In this document: piece after piece, positions 1-11,832 of the stretch | Position numbering within the stretch: the first letter of the stretch is position 1 | Layout: every line of letters starts with the position of its first letter | Assembly (NCBI RefSeq): GCF_024713975.1 | Contig: NC_091100.1 | Location: 17,442,001 to 17,506,000 of the forward strand | Length of the DNA: 64,000 nt | From: Paralichthys olivaceus | Taxonomy: Eukaryota; Chordata; Actinopteri; Pleuronectiformes; Paralichthyidae | Direction: 5' to 3' | The notes under the pieces: generated by a model | Told to the model about the DNA's origin: nothing | Database searches by the model: none | What the model saw: only the letters and a program-made list of their open reading frames with translations | Program-made: the position numbers and the translations under genes

Positions 1-427
1 GATGGCAAGGCCTCCTCCACCGACATCCTGAACAGTTCAGACAGCCTGTCCACCAAGAAGCTGAAGAAGAGCGAGACAGAGCACCTGTTGAACCGACTGG
101 TGCATGACCGATGGCTCAATGAGGTACAACACTGAATGTCATATTCTCTCTGTTACATTCTCTACCAACCTTTCACACTTTTTGTGTGGACAGCGTGTTA
201 TGGTTCACAAGGTTTTTTTTTCATGGTGTTTCAAATCAGCCACATTTGTAATTGTAAATCAAGTTTATCTTATTCAAGCTATCTTTTAGTTATCCAGTCT
301 CTCTAAGATGAACGTAAACATTGGTATTCAGCTAGCTATGTTAACCATATTAGCTCTGTAAAGGTTGGTGGTTCGATCCTTGTCTCCTCCAGTCCTCGGG
401 CAGGATACTGAATTTGCCTCTGTGAAT

Positions 428-474
<47 letters not shown>

Positions 475-1840
475 TAGAACAATAGGTGAATGTAGCCTGT
501 AATGTAAAGCACTCTGAGCAGTTGATCATAGTAGAGAAGAACTATAGACATTTTGTTCGTTTACAATTTAAGGTGAAATTTCATTCATATGCAACAGTAG
601 TTACAGTTCAGGGAAAGTCTAGTTATTGGAGGATAAAACTGAGTTCCTATCCAAAATATGGAATGGGTCAACACAAACAACCATAATACATTTGTGTTCT
701 AAATTAATTTGATCTACTAATAAATCCTCCATTTATCCGATCAAATGTAACCAGTCTGTATGACCTAACCGTTTTCGCTCCAACTTGATGTTGGTTTATT
801 TAACTTCTTTCAATTACTGTTTATTAATTTAGAAACGGGGTGAGTACACGTTGTCCACCAGATGCATCATAGAGATGGAGCCATACATCCGCACAATGTA
901 CCTAGACCAGGTCAAAGTGTGTCATATCTGTCACAACATCGCTCTCCAGGTAAAGTTCTCCTCTGTTTCTCTGTTGTGTATCAACTTTATCACCCTATGT
1001 GACCTGAATCAAGTTGAGAAGTATGCTTGTTATTCAGCTATTCCTAATTGCTGAGAAAGTCTTTTCCTCTACTATTTTTTCTACTATAGTTACATGATTA
1101 TATTCACAATTGATATTCTTGGAATATTAGGGAGTGACATTAATAACCTCTTTTTGGTTGTGATGATAAATGGATAACTCTAACTCGGTACACATCTCAA
1201 GAAACAGAAAAACCTCTTCATATCAAGCCTGATTTTACTTTACATACATGTTTGTATTAACTGAACATATTGAATTTAGTTATTGTATGATTTGAAGTTG
1301 TTGATTTGAATATAAGCATCTGAAGGGTAAACATAATTATGATTATATTGTAAAGAAGGGAATTACTTTAGAGGTTAACCTTAATAAAGAGTAGCAGTAA
1401 CTACATAAACAGAAATATCCAAGAATTATTAAAAAGAAAGTAAAATGTTATAATTTATAATGGATTTGTTTTTTTTTACTTCCATTTGTAAAAGCTCATC
1501 TTATTCGTCATGGGTTTTCTCACTGTATTAATATAATCTGATTTGTTTATTTTTCAGAGCCAAATTTGTGAAAATCCTGTATGTGGCATAAAGATTCACA
1601 CCCCGTGTGTGGCCAGATACTTTAAAGGAAGAGCCGAGCCGCGGTGTCCAGCTTGTGATGACTTCTGGCCTCATGAAATCCCTGGTAATTTAATTTACAT
1701 TTATTTGTGAATGTTGTTACATGTTCCAGGAGATTTCACATTTTCATTTATTTGAATTTGAAGAAAGATATAATTTAAATTCACAATTTTTTCTGTTATT
1801 TACAGAAATCAGACGACCCAGGTCTCAGTCCAAGAGATAA
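1..1840 (+). CDS. nsmce1: NSMCE1, SMC5/6 complex RING-like subunit (3' part)
   Basis: This is the 3' part of the gene for non-SMC element 1, which forms the Nse1-Nse3-Nse4 subcomplex of the nuclear SMC5/6 DNA-repair machine and has a variant RING domain linked to ubiquitin ligase activity. Exons are 1-123 (cut by the window edge), 833-949, 1558-1684 and 1806-1840, all with GT..AG introns and consistent phases. Together they encode the last 133 residues, and the stop is TAA at 1838. The first exon gives a winged-helix tail ending in LVHDRWLNE. The second carries the family hallmark MEPYIRTMY and the first zinc pair CHIC. The third supplies CENPVC, HTPC and CPAC, completing a C4HC3-type zinc site, followed by FWPHEIP. 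The short basic tail RRPRSQSKR resembles the basic ends of vertebrate orthologues. The 5' exons lie left of the window. Identity is secure from the zinc region. Confidence 0.95.
361..545 (+). mobile_element. truncated tRNA-derived SINE fragment with embedded GT tract
   Basis: Within the first nsmce1 intron shown, GGTTCGATCC (B-box-like) is followed by CTCCTCCAGTCC and later by AATGTAAAGCACTCTGAG. This resembles the body and tail of an abundant teleost tRNA-derived SINE also seen at about 5538 and 63054. The A-box end is missing. A GT microsatellite at 429-473 has expanded inside the copy, where the family often carries GTGTGAATG. The family assignment is from recognition only. Confidence 0.6.
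429..473 (+). repeat. (GT)n microsatellite
   Basis: About 45 bp of uninterrupted GT dinucleotides inside the SINE fragment and an nsmce1 intron. It likely grew from the short GTGT run of the SINE body. Confidence 0.95.
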
Positions 1841-1903
1841 GGACTCAAACATCTAATGGGATTTTTGTTTGTTAAATTGTATTTATTTTTATAATAAGTT
1901 TCT

Positions 1904-1909
1904 AATAAA
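1904..1909 (+). terminator. nsmce1: nsmce1 polyadenylation signal
   Basis: A canonical AATAAA lies 64 bases after the nsmce1 stop codon in AT-rich sequence, so the 3' UTR is predicted to be short (about 90 bases). Cleavage is expected some 15-25 bases downstream. Confidence 0.75.
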
Positions 1910-3030
1910 CCAGACTGATAACATAGAGGTTTTTCCTTTTTTTAACAAAAATAAGTAGCAAAGTGTTTCTTTAAAATATCTTTATTATATATTCACACAC
2001 AGCTGTTAGTTTCCTGTACTTTTGTAAATTTGATCTCACCTAAATGTTATTTCACCTTCTTACTAGACCCTTGATCAGACAAAAAATCTGGTCTTATTAT
2101 AAAAAGAGGAGATGCAACAGAAAATCTGCTGTTAAACTTGATTTTGAAATCCAGCTTAAAGGAAAAAAAGCTAAAAATTGTTTTGACATTAGTTTGTATT
2201 GCTGTTGAATTATGATGATTCACTTGTTACCTTGACATGTAACATGTTCTTTGCCCTGAACACCTCACACCAATGTGAGGTGAGGCATGTTTTAAACTGA
2301 GATTTAATTTTTATACAACTCAACCACTAAGAAAAAATAACTATTTGCCACTGAAGATAATGATTATTGTGAGTGTTTTAAATATTATGCAAAGGAAATA
2401 GTGGCTGTATTACATATACTCACAAACATATACACACTTAAATGTTATACATCAGATTTGTAAAATCATTTCATCAGCTCATAAAGAAGAATTTAAAACC
2501 ACAACCTTCACTCAGGACCAAATTCAGTTTTTTAACTTTTTATAAATAATATGACATTTATTGTGATAATCATCAACATCGACTGATACAAATTACTGTT
2601 GGCTATAATGCACTTTATGCTATTTCTCAACAATACAATGACTGTTTTCATTCAAATCTCAAGTTTTGTTCATAAAATGTCAGAAACAAGCAAAAACAAT
2701 TATTATAATTTAATCTGACGGCTCAAAACACAGATATATTCACTTTACTATGATGTAAGAAGAAGAAAAAAAGCAACTTCTCCCCTATAGAGAAACCTGA
2801 ATCACCAAACGTTTGGCATTGTTATTTTATAAATGATGTAAACTTGTGGCTGCTGATTCTTTTTCTGGAATACAGTAACGATGTAGTTCTTATTCTTACA
2901 CTGAGACACTCAAAAGAAAGTACCATAAATGAAAGAACAAATTATATCAATGCAAAGCAAATCTACATCCAACCAACATCAGTTTATTTTTGTACAGCTC
3001 AAATGAAACATGTTGACTCGGGCAGTGACT
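1910..3030. other. intergenic, nsmce1 to TAAR (convergent 3' ends)
   Basis: About 1.1 kb of AT-rich DNA between the 3' ends of nsmce1 (+) and the receptor gene (-). I see no coding exon, RNA gene or clear repeat. The part next to 3030 is probably the 3' UTR of the receptor gene. Confidence 0.7.
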
Positions 3031-4026
3031 TTAAAGTACACTTGCATGGGAGGATTGCTGTTTCAATATCTTTAGGGTGACAATTATCTTGATTGATTTT
3101 CTAAACCACGGATAGAAAAAGGCATAAATGAGTGGATTCAAACAGGAATTAAAATACAAGAGCCAGGACACGATGGGCCAAGCTATTGCACTGTTTGAGG
3201 TGTCCTGTCCCGCAAGAGACGGGTAATAGTACGGACAGAAGGTCATCAAAAACACCAGTATGACCACACCCAGAGTCCTGGCTGCTTTCCTCTCTGACCT
3301 CTTTGCAGTGACCGTCACTGAACCGCCTGCAACAGCTGTAATGTGAGACCGCAGAACACGAGCCTGAGACACCGCCACAACAAACACTCTCATGTACAGC
3401 ACGACAATGCTCGAGCAGGGGCCGATGAAAGTGAACACCAGGTCTACCGCACCGGAGACAAAGTCGATCACCACCACACACTCCCCGTAGCAGGACGTGT
3501 GTCTGTCCGGCTGCCTGAGATGGTCCTTCAGGATCAGCCCGCTGTAGAGGAGAGAGCAGGCCCAGCACAGACACACACACACCTCGATCCTGCTGCGAGT
3601 GATTTTGTTGGGGTAGTGCAGAGGGTAACAAATGGCCACGTAACGGTCGATGGATATGAGCACCATGTTCCCCACTGAGGCCGATGTGAGAGTGAAGCCT
3701 ATGATGTAGGACAGGGCGCACATGACGTCGCCCAGCAGCCAGCAGCTTTCTATGAATCTCACCATCTCCACCGGCATCACCAGGAGCCCGACGAGGAGGT
3801 CTGAGATGGCCAGGGAGAGCAGGAGCAGGTTGGTGGGGGTGTGGAGCTGGCGGAAGTGAGAGATGGAGATGACGACCAGCAGGTTGAGGGTTACTGTGAG
3901 CACGGTGATGAAGGAGAGCAGAGCGTAGAGGAGGAGGGCCTCCGTGGGAGGACGAGGCAAACCCCTGCAGGACGAGTTGAGGAGCTGAGGGTAGCAGAGC
4001 TCTGCAGCCTCCAGACCGTCCATCAT
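3031..4026 (-). CDS. trace amine-associated receptor (TAAR), non-classical amine site
   Basis: An intronless 331-residue class A GPCR of the TAAR family, which in fish are mostly olfactory receptors for amines in ciliated sensory neurons. Seven membrane segments are visible. Landmarks are N48 (1.50), D76 (2.50), C103 (3.25), DRY at 127-129, W155 (4.50), an ECL2 cysteine near 183, P203 (5.50), P265 (6.50) and NPLIY at 297-301. The TAAR signature NSxxNPxxYxxxYxWF is matched exactly at residues 293-308, which separates it from other aminergic receptors. N17 is a likely N-glycosylation site. Counting from DRY, position 3.32 is Gly110 instead of the amine-binding Asp, while D195 falls at 5.42. That combination is known from a large teleost TAAR clade with inverted amine recognition. 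Position 6.48 is Phe263, not Trp. The start at MMDG gives a normal length. No other TAAR is in the window. The exact subfamily number cannot be fixed from the sequence alone. Confidence 0.95.
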   Translation of the reverse strand: MMDGLEAAELCYPQLLNSSCRGLPRPPTEALLLYALLSFITVLTVTLNLLVVISISHFRQLHTPTNLLLLSLAISDLLVGLLVMPVEMVRFIESCWLLGDVMCALSYIIGFTLTSASVGNMVLISIDRYVAICYPLHYPNKITRSRIEVCVCLCWACSLLYSGLILKDHLRQPDRHTSCYGECVVVIDFVSGAVDLVFTFIGPCSSIVVLYMRVFVVAVSQARVLRSHITAVAGGSVTVTAKRSERKAARTLGVVILVFLMTFCPYYYPSLAGQDTSNSAIAWPIVSWLLYFNSCLNPLIYAFFYPWFRKSIKIIVTLKILKQQSSHASVL

Positions 4027-4094
4027 CCAGCGCTGGGGAGAGGTGGTGACCTGAAGCTGCTGAGCTCGAGCACCCTAGTGCAGCGCATTTATCT

Positions 4095-4350
4095 GTGACA
4101 ACACTTCCTGCTCCTCCTCACCTCCCCTTTCATCCTCTTCATCACTTTCCGCTTCACTCTTTTTCTGCCTCTGCTCACTCAAATCTGTCAACTTTCCTTC
4201 CCCCCTCCTGCTTATCTCTCCTCCCTCCACTGTCAGCTTATTTGTTTCTTACATTCCTCCTCATCTATCCTCTTCTTCATCTCCTGTTTTTTTCCGCCCT
4301 CCCTCCCTCCTTCCTATTCCTGCTCCCCTCTGACCACCCGGTCTCTTGAT
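4095..4350. repeat. pyrimidine-rich tract upstream of the TAAR
   Basis: About 250 bp made almost entirely of C and T on the plus strand, rich in CCTCC and CTTCCT runs, hence purine-rich on the TAAR coding strand. It starts about 70 bp upstream of the TAAR start codon and may overlap its 5' UTR or promoter. The open frame across it is low-complexity and not credible as protein. Confidence 0.7.
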
Positions 4351-5537
4351 GCAACCTGCAGTGTTTTTCTTAAAACTTTTGTTTTTGTTTTAAGATCCAT
4401 ACAAGTTTTTATTTAACAGTTCTTTGTAAACAATCTTGATGAATCATTGACGTTCGTACCCACGAGAGAACGGATAAAGCAAAGCTAGGAGTTCAGTTCA
4501 GCTGCAGAAAATACCTCCATTAATCTCAATAACATCAACAATGCAACTCTGCAAATCTGTGGATTTGATATTATTTGATTTAATAAATACATTTTAAGTT
4601 GAATCACCAAATATTTTCTGGTTCCAGCCTATAAAATATAATTTGCAGCTTTTTTGTATTTTAAATTAATGTACCTCAAACATTTGGATTCTGCTGGTCA
4701 GACAAAACTACCAATTTGATCATCTCAACATTTGTTCTTAGAAATGGTTATTTTTCATAATTTTCATTCATGTATTCATTTTATAAACCAAATATTTGAT
4801 TATTTTATTTAGGTAGCAATAGCAGTTTACCACATTAATGTTGAAAAATTCCCGATCTTACAATCAATCAAACGATATCGCAATGATTTAGATCCACACC
4901 AAAATTTAATCGGTTCTTCCATGACCCATACTGCCAAGTTCCATGGAAATCCATCAAGTAGGATAGCGTACACGTCCTTAACAGAGGTAACAAGGCCGAT
5001 TCAGATAATGCCAAACTATCCAATCTGTGTATGTTGTCACATTGTATCAGTCAACATTCAGGGCCAGCCTGGAAAAGTTGCGTACTTCTGGTTGGTTGCT
5101 CTCTACCAACACGAGATGTTTCACCTAAAAAAGGTCCAGGTGTCCCAATGTAACAGGCAGGAGGGGATTTCATTACTCTTGACTTTCTCTCCCTTGTGTC
5201 TCAAATAAGGCAGCTGCAATGGCCACAGTGGACACAGGGAGACATTTTGTCCTGAGCAGTTGGTGAGTTTACTGCGCATATACGTAGGTGTTACAGATGC
5301 CTATTGAATGGCAGCTTGGGTGCTTTAGGAAAGGTCTCAGGCTTCGAGACGACCCGACAGGCCAGGGACAAAGAGAAGGCATGAGCAGTCAGCAAGGCAG
5401 TGGTTGTATGTGTTGTCTGGGTCAGGAGACGATACAGAGAACCTGCCCGGTCACAACTGCACACAACAGAGAACTCTGAAGTGTGGCTGCAGACTCTTGG
5501 TCTGTGTTCATATGTAATCATTTCCAAGCTTTTGCAG
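4351..5537. other. intergenic, no gene seen
   Basis: AT-rich to about 4900, then more complex sequence. No splice-bounded exon or known protein motif was found in any frame. Confidence 0.6.
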
Positions 5538-5755
5538 TTGTGGCTCAAAAGGTTGTCCACTAACCAGAAGGTCACTGGTTCGATTACCAGTTTGTCCAAT
5601 CTACAAGTTTCCTTGTGTGTGTGAGTGGTGTCTGTGAAAGGAAAAGCTCAGCATAAAGTAACAGTGGAGGAATGAAGGTGAATTGTTGGACGTAGCTTGA
5701 GTGGTTTACACAACCAGAAAAGTGTGGTATAAATTCATTCCAGTTGCCATCTAAT
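5538..5755 (+). mobile_element. tRNA-derived SINE, near full length
   Basis: The copy begins at TGGCTCAAAAGGTTGTCC (degenerate A-box) and has GGTTCGATTACC at 5578 (B-box). It ends with TTGAGTGGTTTACACAACC and a TATAAATTCATTCC tail. The order and the roughly 218-bp length match the teleost SINE-like family of the copies at 361 and 63054. It is diverged and so probably old. Confidence 0.65.
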
Positions 5756-6036
5756 TAGTAACCAGGACGTTTATCTGTCTCGACACAGTTTGGTTCAGAT
5801 GTGGACTTCAGCTTTGGTGGCTTTTATTGAGTTTGAGACATATAGACAATTTCTGGCCCCTAACGAACTGGGACCTGTATATGGTTCTACTAACATGCGT
5901 CACATCAGCCTATATTTGAGTATGTTGGCATCAGCTTTGTGTCTTTTCAGCAGAGCACAATGAGTTGATTTGATTGAGTTGGAATATTAAAATACTTACG
6001 TACTCCTGTCAGTGTCACAATGGTCTCACATCATCT

Positions 6037-6064
6037 GTATGTATGTATGTATATATATATATAT
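6037..6064. repeat. (GTAT)n/(AT)n microsatellite
   Basis: Four GTAT units run into an AT dinucleotide tract. Confidence 0.9.
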
Positions 6065-6257
6065 TTATATCAGCTTTTATCGTTTGTACCTTAGTGCACA
6101 TCTGGTCATAGTGACACATCCTCTACTTGTCACAGAGTTGATTAATTGATGTCTTCTTACTTTCTCTCTTTTTTTTGTCTTTCTGTCAAATCTGTCTTTG
6201 CCTTTGTCCCATTTTGATTTTGATTTGACTTTTTTTTCACCAGCAGGAGAAATAATA

Positions 6258-6360
6258 TTAATGGTAACTTTATTTATATAGCACCTTTCAAAACAGTTGT
6301 TCCTCAACAATAGCATTTGAATTCAAAATCAAGGACAAAAATACAACATTTTTTGAAATG
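6258..6360. repeat. possible dispersed repeat (TATAGCACCTTTCAAAACA motif)
   Basis: TTTATTTATATAGCACCTTTC followed by AAAACA is a phrase I recognise from widely dispersed teleost repeats. The boundaries are uncertain and only a fragment may remain. Confidence 0.4.
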
Positions 6361-6902
6361 GATAAAAAAGAAACATAAGTAATAGCTAAAAAGTACATTG
6401 TTGTTTTTCGGAGCCGTCTGTGGTCGTGGCTCGCATCTGCAGAGGAGATAGTGGTTGCATCATGTGTTGATGTTAAATTGTGTTTATTCACAGCTTTGAT
6501 TGGAATTCACCTGTGGTTTAATGTGCAATCAACATTATTACAAGGTGTGAACATGCCCCTGTGGTAAAGAACGCAGCCATCAGCCTTAATGTTTGTTTTT
6601 CTTTGTTGAAACGAATGTATCCTCTGAGGTACTGACGTGTGAGGTTGTCGGTCCAAAACAACATCAATCCCAGACATTAATGTGGCTATTAGTTTGGCCA
6701 ATTACTTTAACTTTAACTACTTTTACACATTTTTATTATTTCTCGTGTGCAGCTTTGGGTCTTAAGGATCGACAAACTAAAAAACGTTTTTGCCCCTGTC
6801 TGTGTGTTTGTTCCTGTGTTTGTCAGCAGGATTAAGCAAATCATGGACCCAGACAATTGGGTAAGGATTTATTTTACACTTTCTTGTATTCATTTTTAAG
6901 AG

Positions 6903-7115
6903 TGGGTGCTTTTCACATTTTCACGAATTTCCCAGGGATTAGGGATAGTGCATGGATCCTGATGAAAAAAATCAGGCATATTTATGGGACGGGTATTTAT
7001 GAGTCTGTGTAATTTGGTGTGGATCCAAACAAAAATCCAGATCCTGCAGATTTAAATGTCTCATATGGGGACTGATGGGCCATGGTGAAGATATGCTCCA
7101 CTGAGGGACATTCTA
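6903..7115 (+). repeat. old teleost interspersed repeat, copy 1
   Basis: TTTCCCAGGGATTA, ATGAAAAAAATCAGGCATAT, GTGTAATTTGGTGTGGATCC and GGGCCATGGTGAAGATATGC occur in the order I recognise from an abundant teleost repeat. A second diverged copy lies at about 19450-19720 in the same orientation. The class is unknown to me; a non-LTR retroposon remnant is plausible. Confidence 0.55.
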
Positions 7116-10100
7116 GTTTGAAATGAATTAGTTTGTCGTGACTGTAATTCATAATAAATTGCTGAATCATATTGATATCATTATCTTTAAGACAAGTGTT
7201 GCAAAAATAACATACTATTATTTTCACATTGTCCAATTGTACACTACGGTAACGTGCTGGTACACTGTTCTCACTGATGTTGTGTTGCCATCTGCTGATG
7301 CTGAAAACCAACTGACTTAGTAATACATCACACTTTGGCCCTGCTCACATGGTTGAACTGGGTCTGACAAAGAAAAGGGCTTGGCCTTTACTGGAGTTGC
7401 CATTTGAATAATCAGACACTAGATGGCGCAGTTGGTAAAGCTGTTGACACTGATCTAATTAGCTTTGACAACTTCTTGAAATTTGCTCCTCTATTTAAAA
7501 AGACATCAAGTTTTTAAGGCACTTCTGCTCCATGTACATAACCAATTCCATCAATTTAAGTTTGGATACTTTCTTGTTATTTTATTTTTAAATTAAATTT
7601 CTGCCCAAGATTCATTTGTGTGTCAAACTTTCCACCACAATGTATTGATCCAAAACACTGAGTATAATTTAATGAGCGGAGAAACGGGCTAAGATAGAGG
7701 TCGAAATATCTGATTTTATTTTGATGACAGTTTGGAAACATTACCAGTATGATGTGTTACTTCACGTAAAGCAAGTGAAGACCCGGAAAACAGTTTGTGT
7801 CTCCATGAGTCTTATATTTCAGGCATTTAGCTCATTCATAACTACTGTGCTTGGCCACTGCTACGGTTTAAGCTCAAGTTCACTTATCTAAGCCTTAAAT
7901 TGGGAAATCATTGAGCCTTGGTTTCCTTGTACTGGTGTGAGGAAGACGAAGAGAAGTGAACGCTGAGAGGGACACGGAGGAGAGAGACAGATTGGATATT
8001 TTAAGAGAGGAGAAATCATTCTGTGGGAAGAGGGCGATGTTGTTCAGAAGATTTCAGTCCAGGAGGGAAGACATGGATGATGAGTGCTGTGGCTGAGAGA
8101 AGAAGATTGAAGGGTGGATGACAGAGGAGAAATGTAAACAGTGAAGGGGCCACAGTGTAAAAGACTCTATATCTTACTCTTGATGCATTGTGCAGATCCT
8201 GCTCCAGTGTCTTATATTTACAGAAATAAAGTTTAGAGACTCCTAAATAGGTATATTTATTATCTTACTTCACTTAAAGTGAATTCACTGACATGTACAG
8301 ATGTGGTCTGATAATGAGGCTCTAAGTTTAATCTATAATATTGGGTTTTCTCAACCTTTTTTCTATTGTGTAGTGTTATAGATTTTCCTGTTACTTTAAC
8401 TGTCACACAGTTTTCTCGCAGGTCATGAGCACTGGGCATTTTGATAACATAGAAGCTGCAATCAACCAATCAATGCATCTCCTCTCACAGAAAATGATTC
8501 GTATGAAAATTAATATAATCTAATATGTCCTAGGACCCCAGGCTAACCGTTGAGCAAAATATTCATACACAAACTTCACCATAACCAAAATTACTCACAC
8601 AACCTGAGGTAAAATATAAAGTGCTTTTCATATTTCTATAAAAACAGACTTTCACTGTGTATTGACCATAATTAAAACACTGGAGACACAAGAAAGCACT
8701 CTGTCTTTATTATTTTATGGTGGAACAACGACCTCTGATCTTATTTTTCATTTAAACACAACATCACTGCTCTGCCTCAAATAAAACTACACAAACTCTT
8801 TGAATCCACAGTTTGCTCGAGTTCTTCCTGTCATGCACAAGAAACGTGCAGTACAAGCAATTTATTTCACTTCATAAAATTGTATAACTATATGATCTGT
8901 GACACTACAAATGTTTAAATATATGAAAAGAACACATTTTTAAAATAGGACCAGATTGAATTAGAGCCAATTAGATTGTTTGTGTTTTAAACATATAACC
9001 TTTTCTTTATTTTTATATTTTGAACTTCAAATGTTAAAAAATCCCATTGCCAGACTTTAAAGCTAAATACATGGGGAGCTTGTGGGGGACTGGACAAACC
9101 GAAACTTCCTCAGAAGATTTTAACATTCTTATCATTCTTAAACTCTAACGAGGCTGCTATAAGTTCCTTAAATTACCAGTAATGAAAGTAGTTTTCAGTT
9201 TGTTTCAGATTATAACTTTATTTACTCATTGACTTTGTAGAACAAATGTGAAGGTATCTGGGATTTTGTCCATTTTTCAGTTTTTGATCATAAAACAAGA
9301 GACATTTTATTTACCATGCAAACAAGATAACAGTTGAAGGGAGTATGAAAAGTATTTATCTTATAATCACACAAATTTCACAGTGTGGAATCCTCAAAGT
9401 GAGCTGATCGTTTTTTATCAGGATGTTTTTCTAAATGAAACTGTGACATATCTTCAGAAAGAATGATCAGGAAAAGTTTTATAAACACTTACATGCCCAC
9501 ACATATTAACACGCCTGGTTTCATCCTGTTTTTTTTTTTTTCTTCCACACACTGCGGCCTAATTGATTCTCATTTTAATTATGTTGACCCAGACTCTGTC
9601 TCTAGTCTTCACTGACAACAAAACGAGTGCAGGCCAGCAGTCTGCCTCTCACACTGTGAGGATGACACCTCCGTCTCCACACAGAGGAACGAGACAAGGA
9701 TCTACTTTGATGTCCCCCCCGACCTCCAAAGGAAAGGTCAAAATAATAAATGTAGGCCCAATTGATGGGTTGGCAGGGGGCGCGGGGGTTTCTCTGCTGA
9801 TTTTTGGACGAGTGCTCCCCTAAAGGCATAATGAATTCATACAGTCAGTCACGGCCAAAGAGGAAAACAGCGTGACTCCTCTTTCCATGAAAAGGTTGAT
9901 CTGAATCTGCAGACGAGCCCGGCTCCGTCTTCCCACTCATTCTCCGACACATCCTTTCTCTCTCGAACACAGGATTGTCTCACACTCACATACACATGAA
10001 TACGTGCTCAGAAATGTCTCTCACTTCACCGTGCCTTTAAAACCCCCTCGATGAGCTGCTCCACCTCACTCTTCCTCCCAGCGAGACGGTCTTTCATTCA

Positions 10101-11459
10101 GGGCTGAATAACCCAGAAATACACAGATGCTTTAACACATCCTTGAAAAATCCTCAGGTCATCAAGGTCATGTGATATCTGTTATTGCTGACCTTTGACC
10201 TCTGCTATATAATTACAGACTCTTGTTTTGAAACCTCAGAACTTTATTTTAAATTCTCGTGAAAATGCTGACTTACAGATAAATGTGTGTAAAATAATAC
10301 TCAAAGACATCTAGATAATTTTGTTTGTACCTGAAGGTATCACTTTCTAAAAAAAATCCCATAAGTTTGGGAATTAATATTTTAGTCAACCAAAGCATCT
10401 GGTGTCTTTTACTTGAGCAAAGTAATAACTACTCAAAGTAAAAATATAATTCATACCTGCACTTTAGGAAAAAACTGAGGTATTAGCAGGAAAATGTAAA
10501 AAATATAAATAAATAAAGTAATTCTCATTGTGCATAATGGCCCCTGAGCAGAATTATATTATTATATTGTTGTTATGTACCCTACACACTTATATGTTAG
10601 CTGAATGTTAATGATATTTGAAAAAATGTAATATACTGACTCAGTAAATGTGTAAGTAGATCATATTTTCTGAATGTAAATTTTAATAATTAATAAGAGT
10701 AATTATTGAGATTATCTACAATATTATACATAAATTAATATGAAGGAAACACTTTACTTTAAATCCTGCATTTAACAAAAATACAATACAATGTACAATG
10801 TAGCTGGAAGAAGAAATCATTTTTTTATCCCGGTGGGCACCCATAACTGGATGCTGATATATATTGTAAACAGATAGTGAGTGACAGTATGAAACACAGT
10901 TCTAACCTTCCTTTCTGCACACAACTACACGATAGCATTTGTAAATGTATCTATGGTGATTAGGGGAACCAAAAAATTATAAAATAGCAAGAAATGAAGT
11001 AGAACATTATTGGAGTAGAAGTAGAGAGTAAATGGACAAGTAAAGTCATGTCAAGTAAAAGTACCTCAAAGCTGAGTTAAGTTGCTTTCCAACACTTTCC
11101 AGGTGAGCAGACTCAAGAATACACAGGATGCTGTGGAATTAGTTTAAATCAAACTTTGACCTTCCAGATTTTTTCCCTTGAACTCAACAATAAGGAAACA
11201 GTGGGCTTTATTTCCAAAACTAATTCAACAATTTGACTTTTTCAGATTTTCAGCTGTGCAGTATAAAATATTGCCAACCATTACTCTTCTATACAGTTTT
11301 AACACGGCCTAACCTTTTGTCTTGCTTTACTTTGAATCTATCCCCCGTATGTTTCTGCACTCCAGTATAAATTCAAAACACTTGAAGGCTTTGCAGCTGA
11401 TAAATAACTTGTTTTATAACTTATTGTATTTAATGTACTGGTGTGTGTCTCCATTTAAA
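7116..11459. other. intergenic, mostly AT-rich, no gene seen
   Basis: No credible coding exon. Around 7930-8150 the sequence is purine-rich (many GAGAGAGGAG runs) and ends near an AATAAA at about 8225, so a non-coding transcript cannot be excluded. Around 9600-10100 the base composition becomes more GC-rich and complex, including GGCCCAATTGATGG and GGGGGCGCGGG, and may be a conserved non-coding element. From 10150 to 11100 it is plain AT-rich DNA. Confidence 0.55.
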
Positions 11460-11832
11460 GACACACACCGCGCCGCCGAGCCTCCTCTGTCCTCTCCTGC
11501 CTGACTGCAGATGACAAACTCTCAGATGAAACACCCGCGTGAACGTGTCCCACTGACAAAACGCAATTTTCCTGCGGGGCCACGCGGTCCCGGCGGTGGA
11601 GCCGTGGATGAGACGCGCATCCATCCGCGCTGCGCTGCCGCTTCTCCGCCGCAGGACGGAGCCGCTCCGGGCGCGATCACATGCGCGGTCCTGCCGTGAA
11701 TCTCAAATCACCACGGCAACCGGCTTTCACAGCGCGTCCCCGCGTCAGCAGCATCCGTGCGCTGCGATCCCGTCATCCACAGGCGAGAGGAAGGAGAGAG
11801 GAAGCAGAGAGGAAGCAGAGAGCAAACACACG
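11460..11832 (+). other. caly: caly non-coding first exon and CpG-rich promoter region
   Basis: A CpG-dense island (11460-11830) in otherwise AT-rich DNA ends in ACACG followed by the strong donor GTAAGT at 11833. The next exon carries the caly start codon, so this is best read as the 5' UTR exon plus core promoter. The transcription start cannot be placed exactly. Open frames inside it are arginine-rich by-products of CpG content. Confidence 0.6.
11707..11720 (+). promoter_or_regulatory. caly: RFX X-box-like site in the caly promoter exon
   Basis: ATCACCACGGCAAC matches the X-box consensus GTYNCCATRGYAAC at 12 of 14 positions. RFX sites are typical of ciliated-cell and neuronal promoters. 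This is a pattern match only. Confidence 0.35.

Noticed and set aside
3149-3721. 190-codon frame on the minus strand inside the TAAR
   Set aside because: It is a shifted-frame shadow of the intact receptor frame. The receptor shows seven membrane segments and all the motifs.
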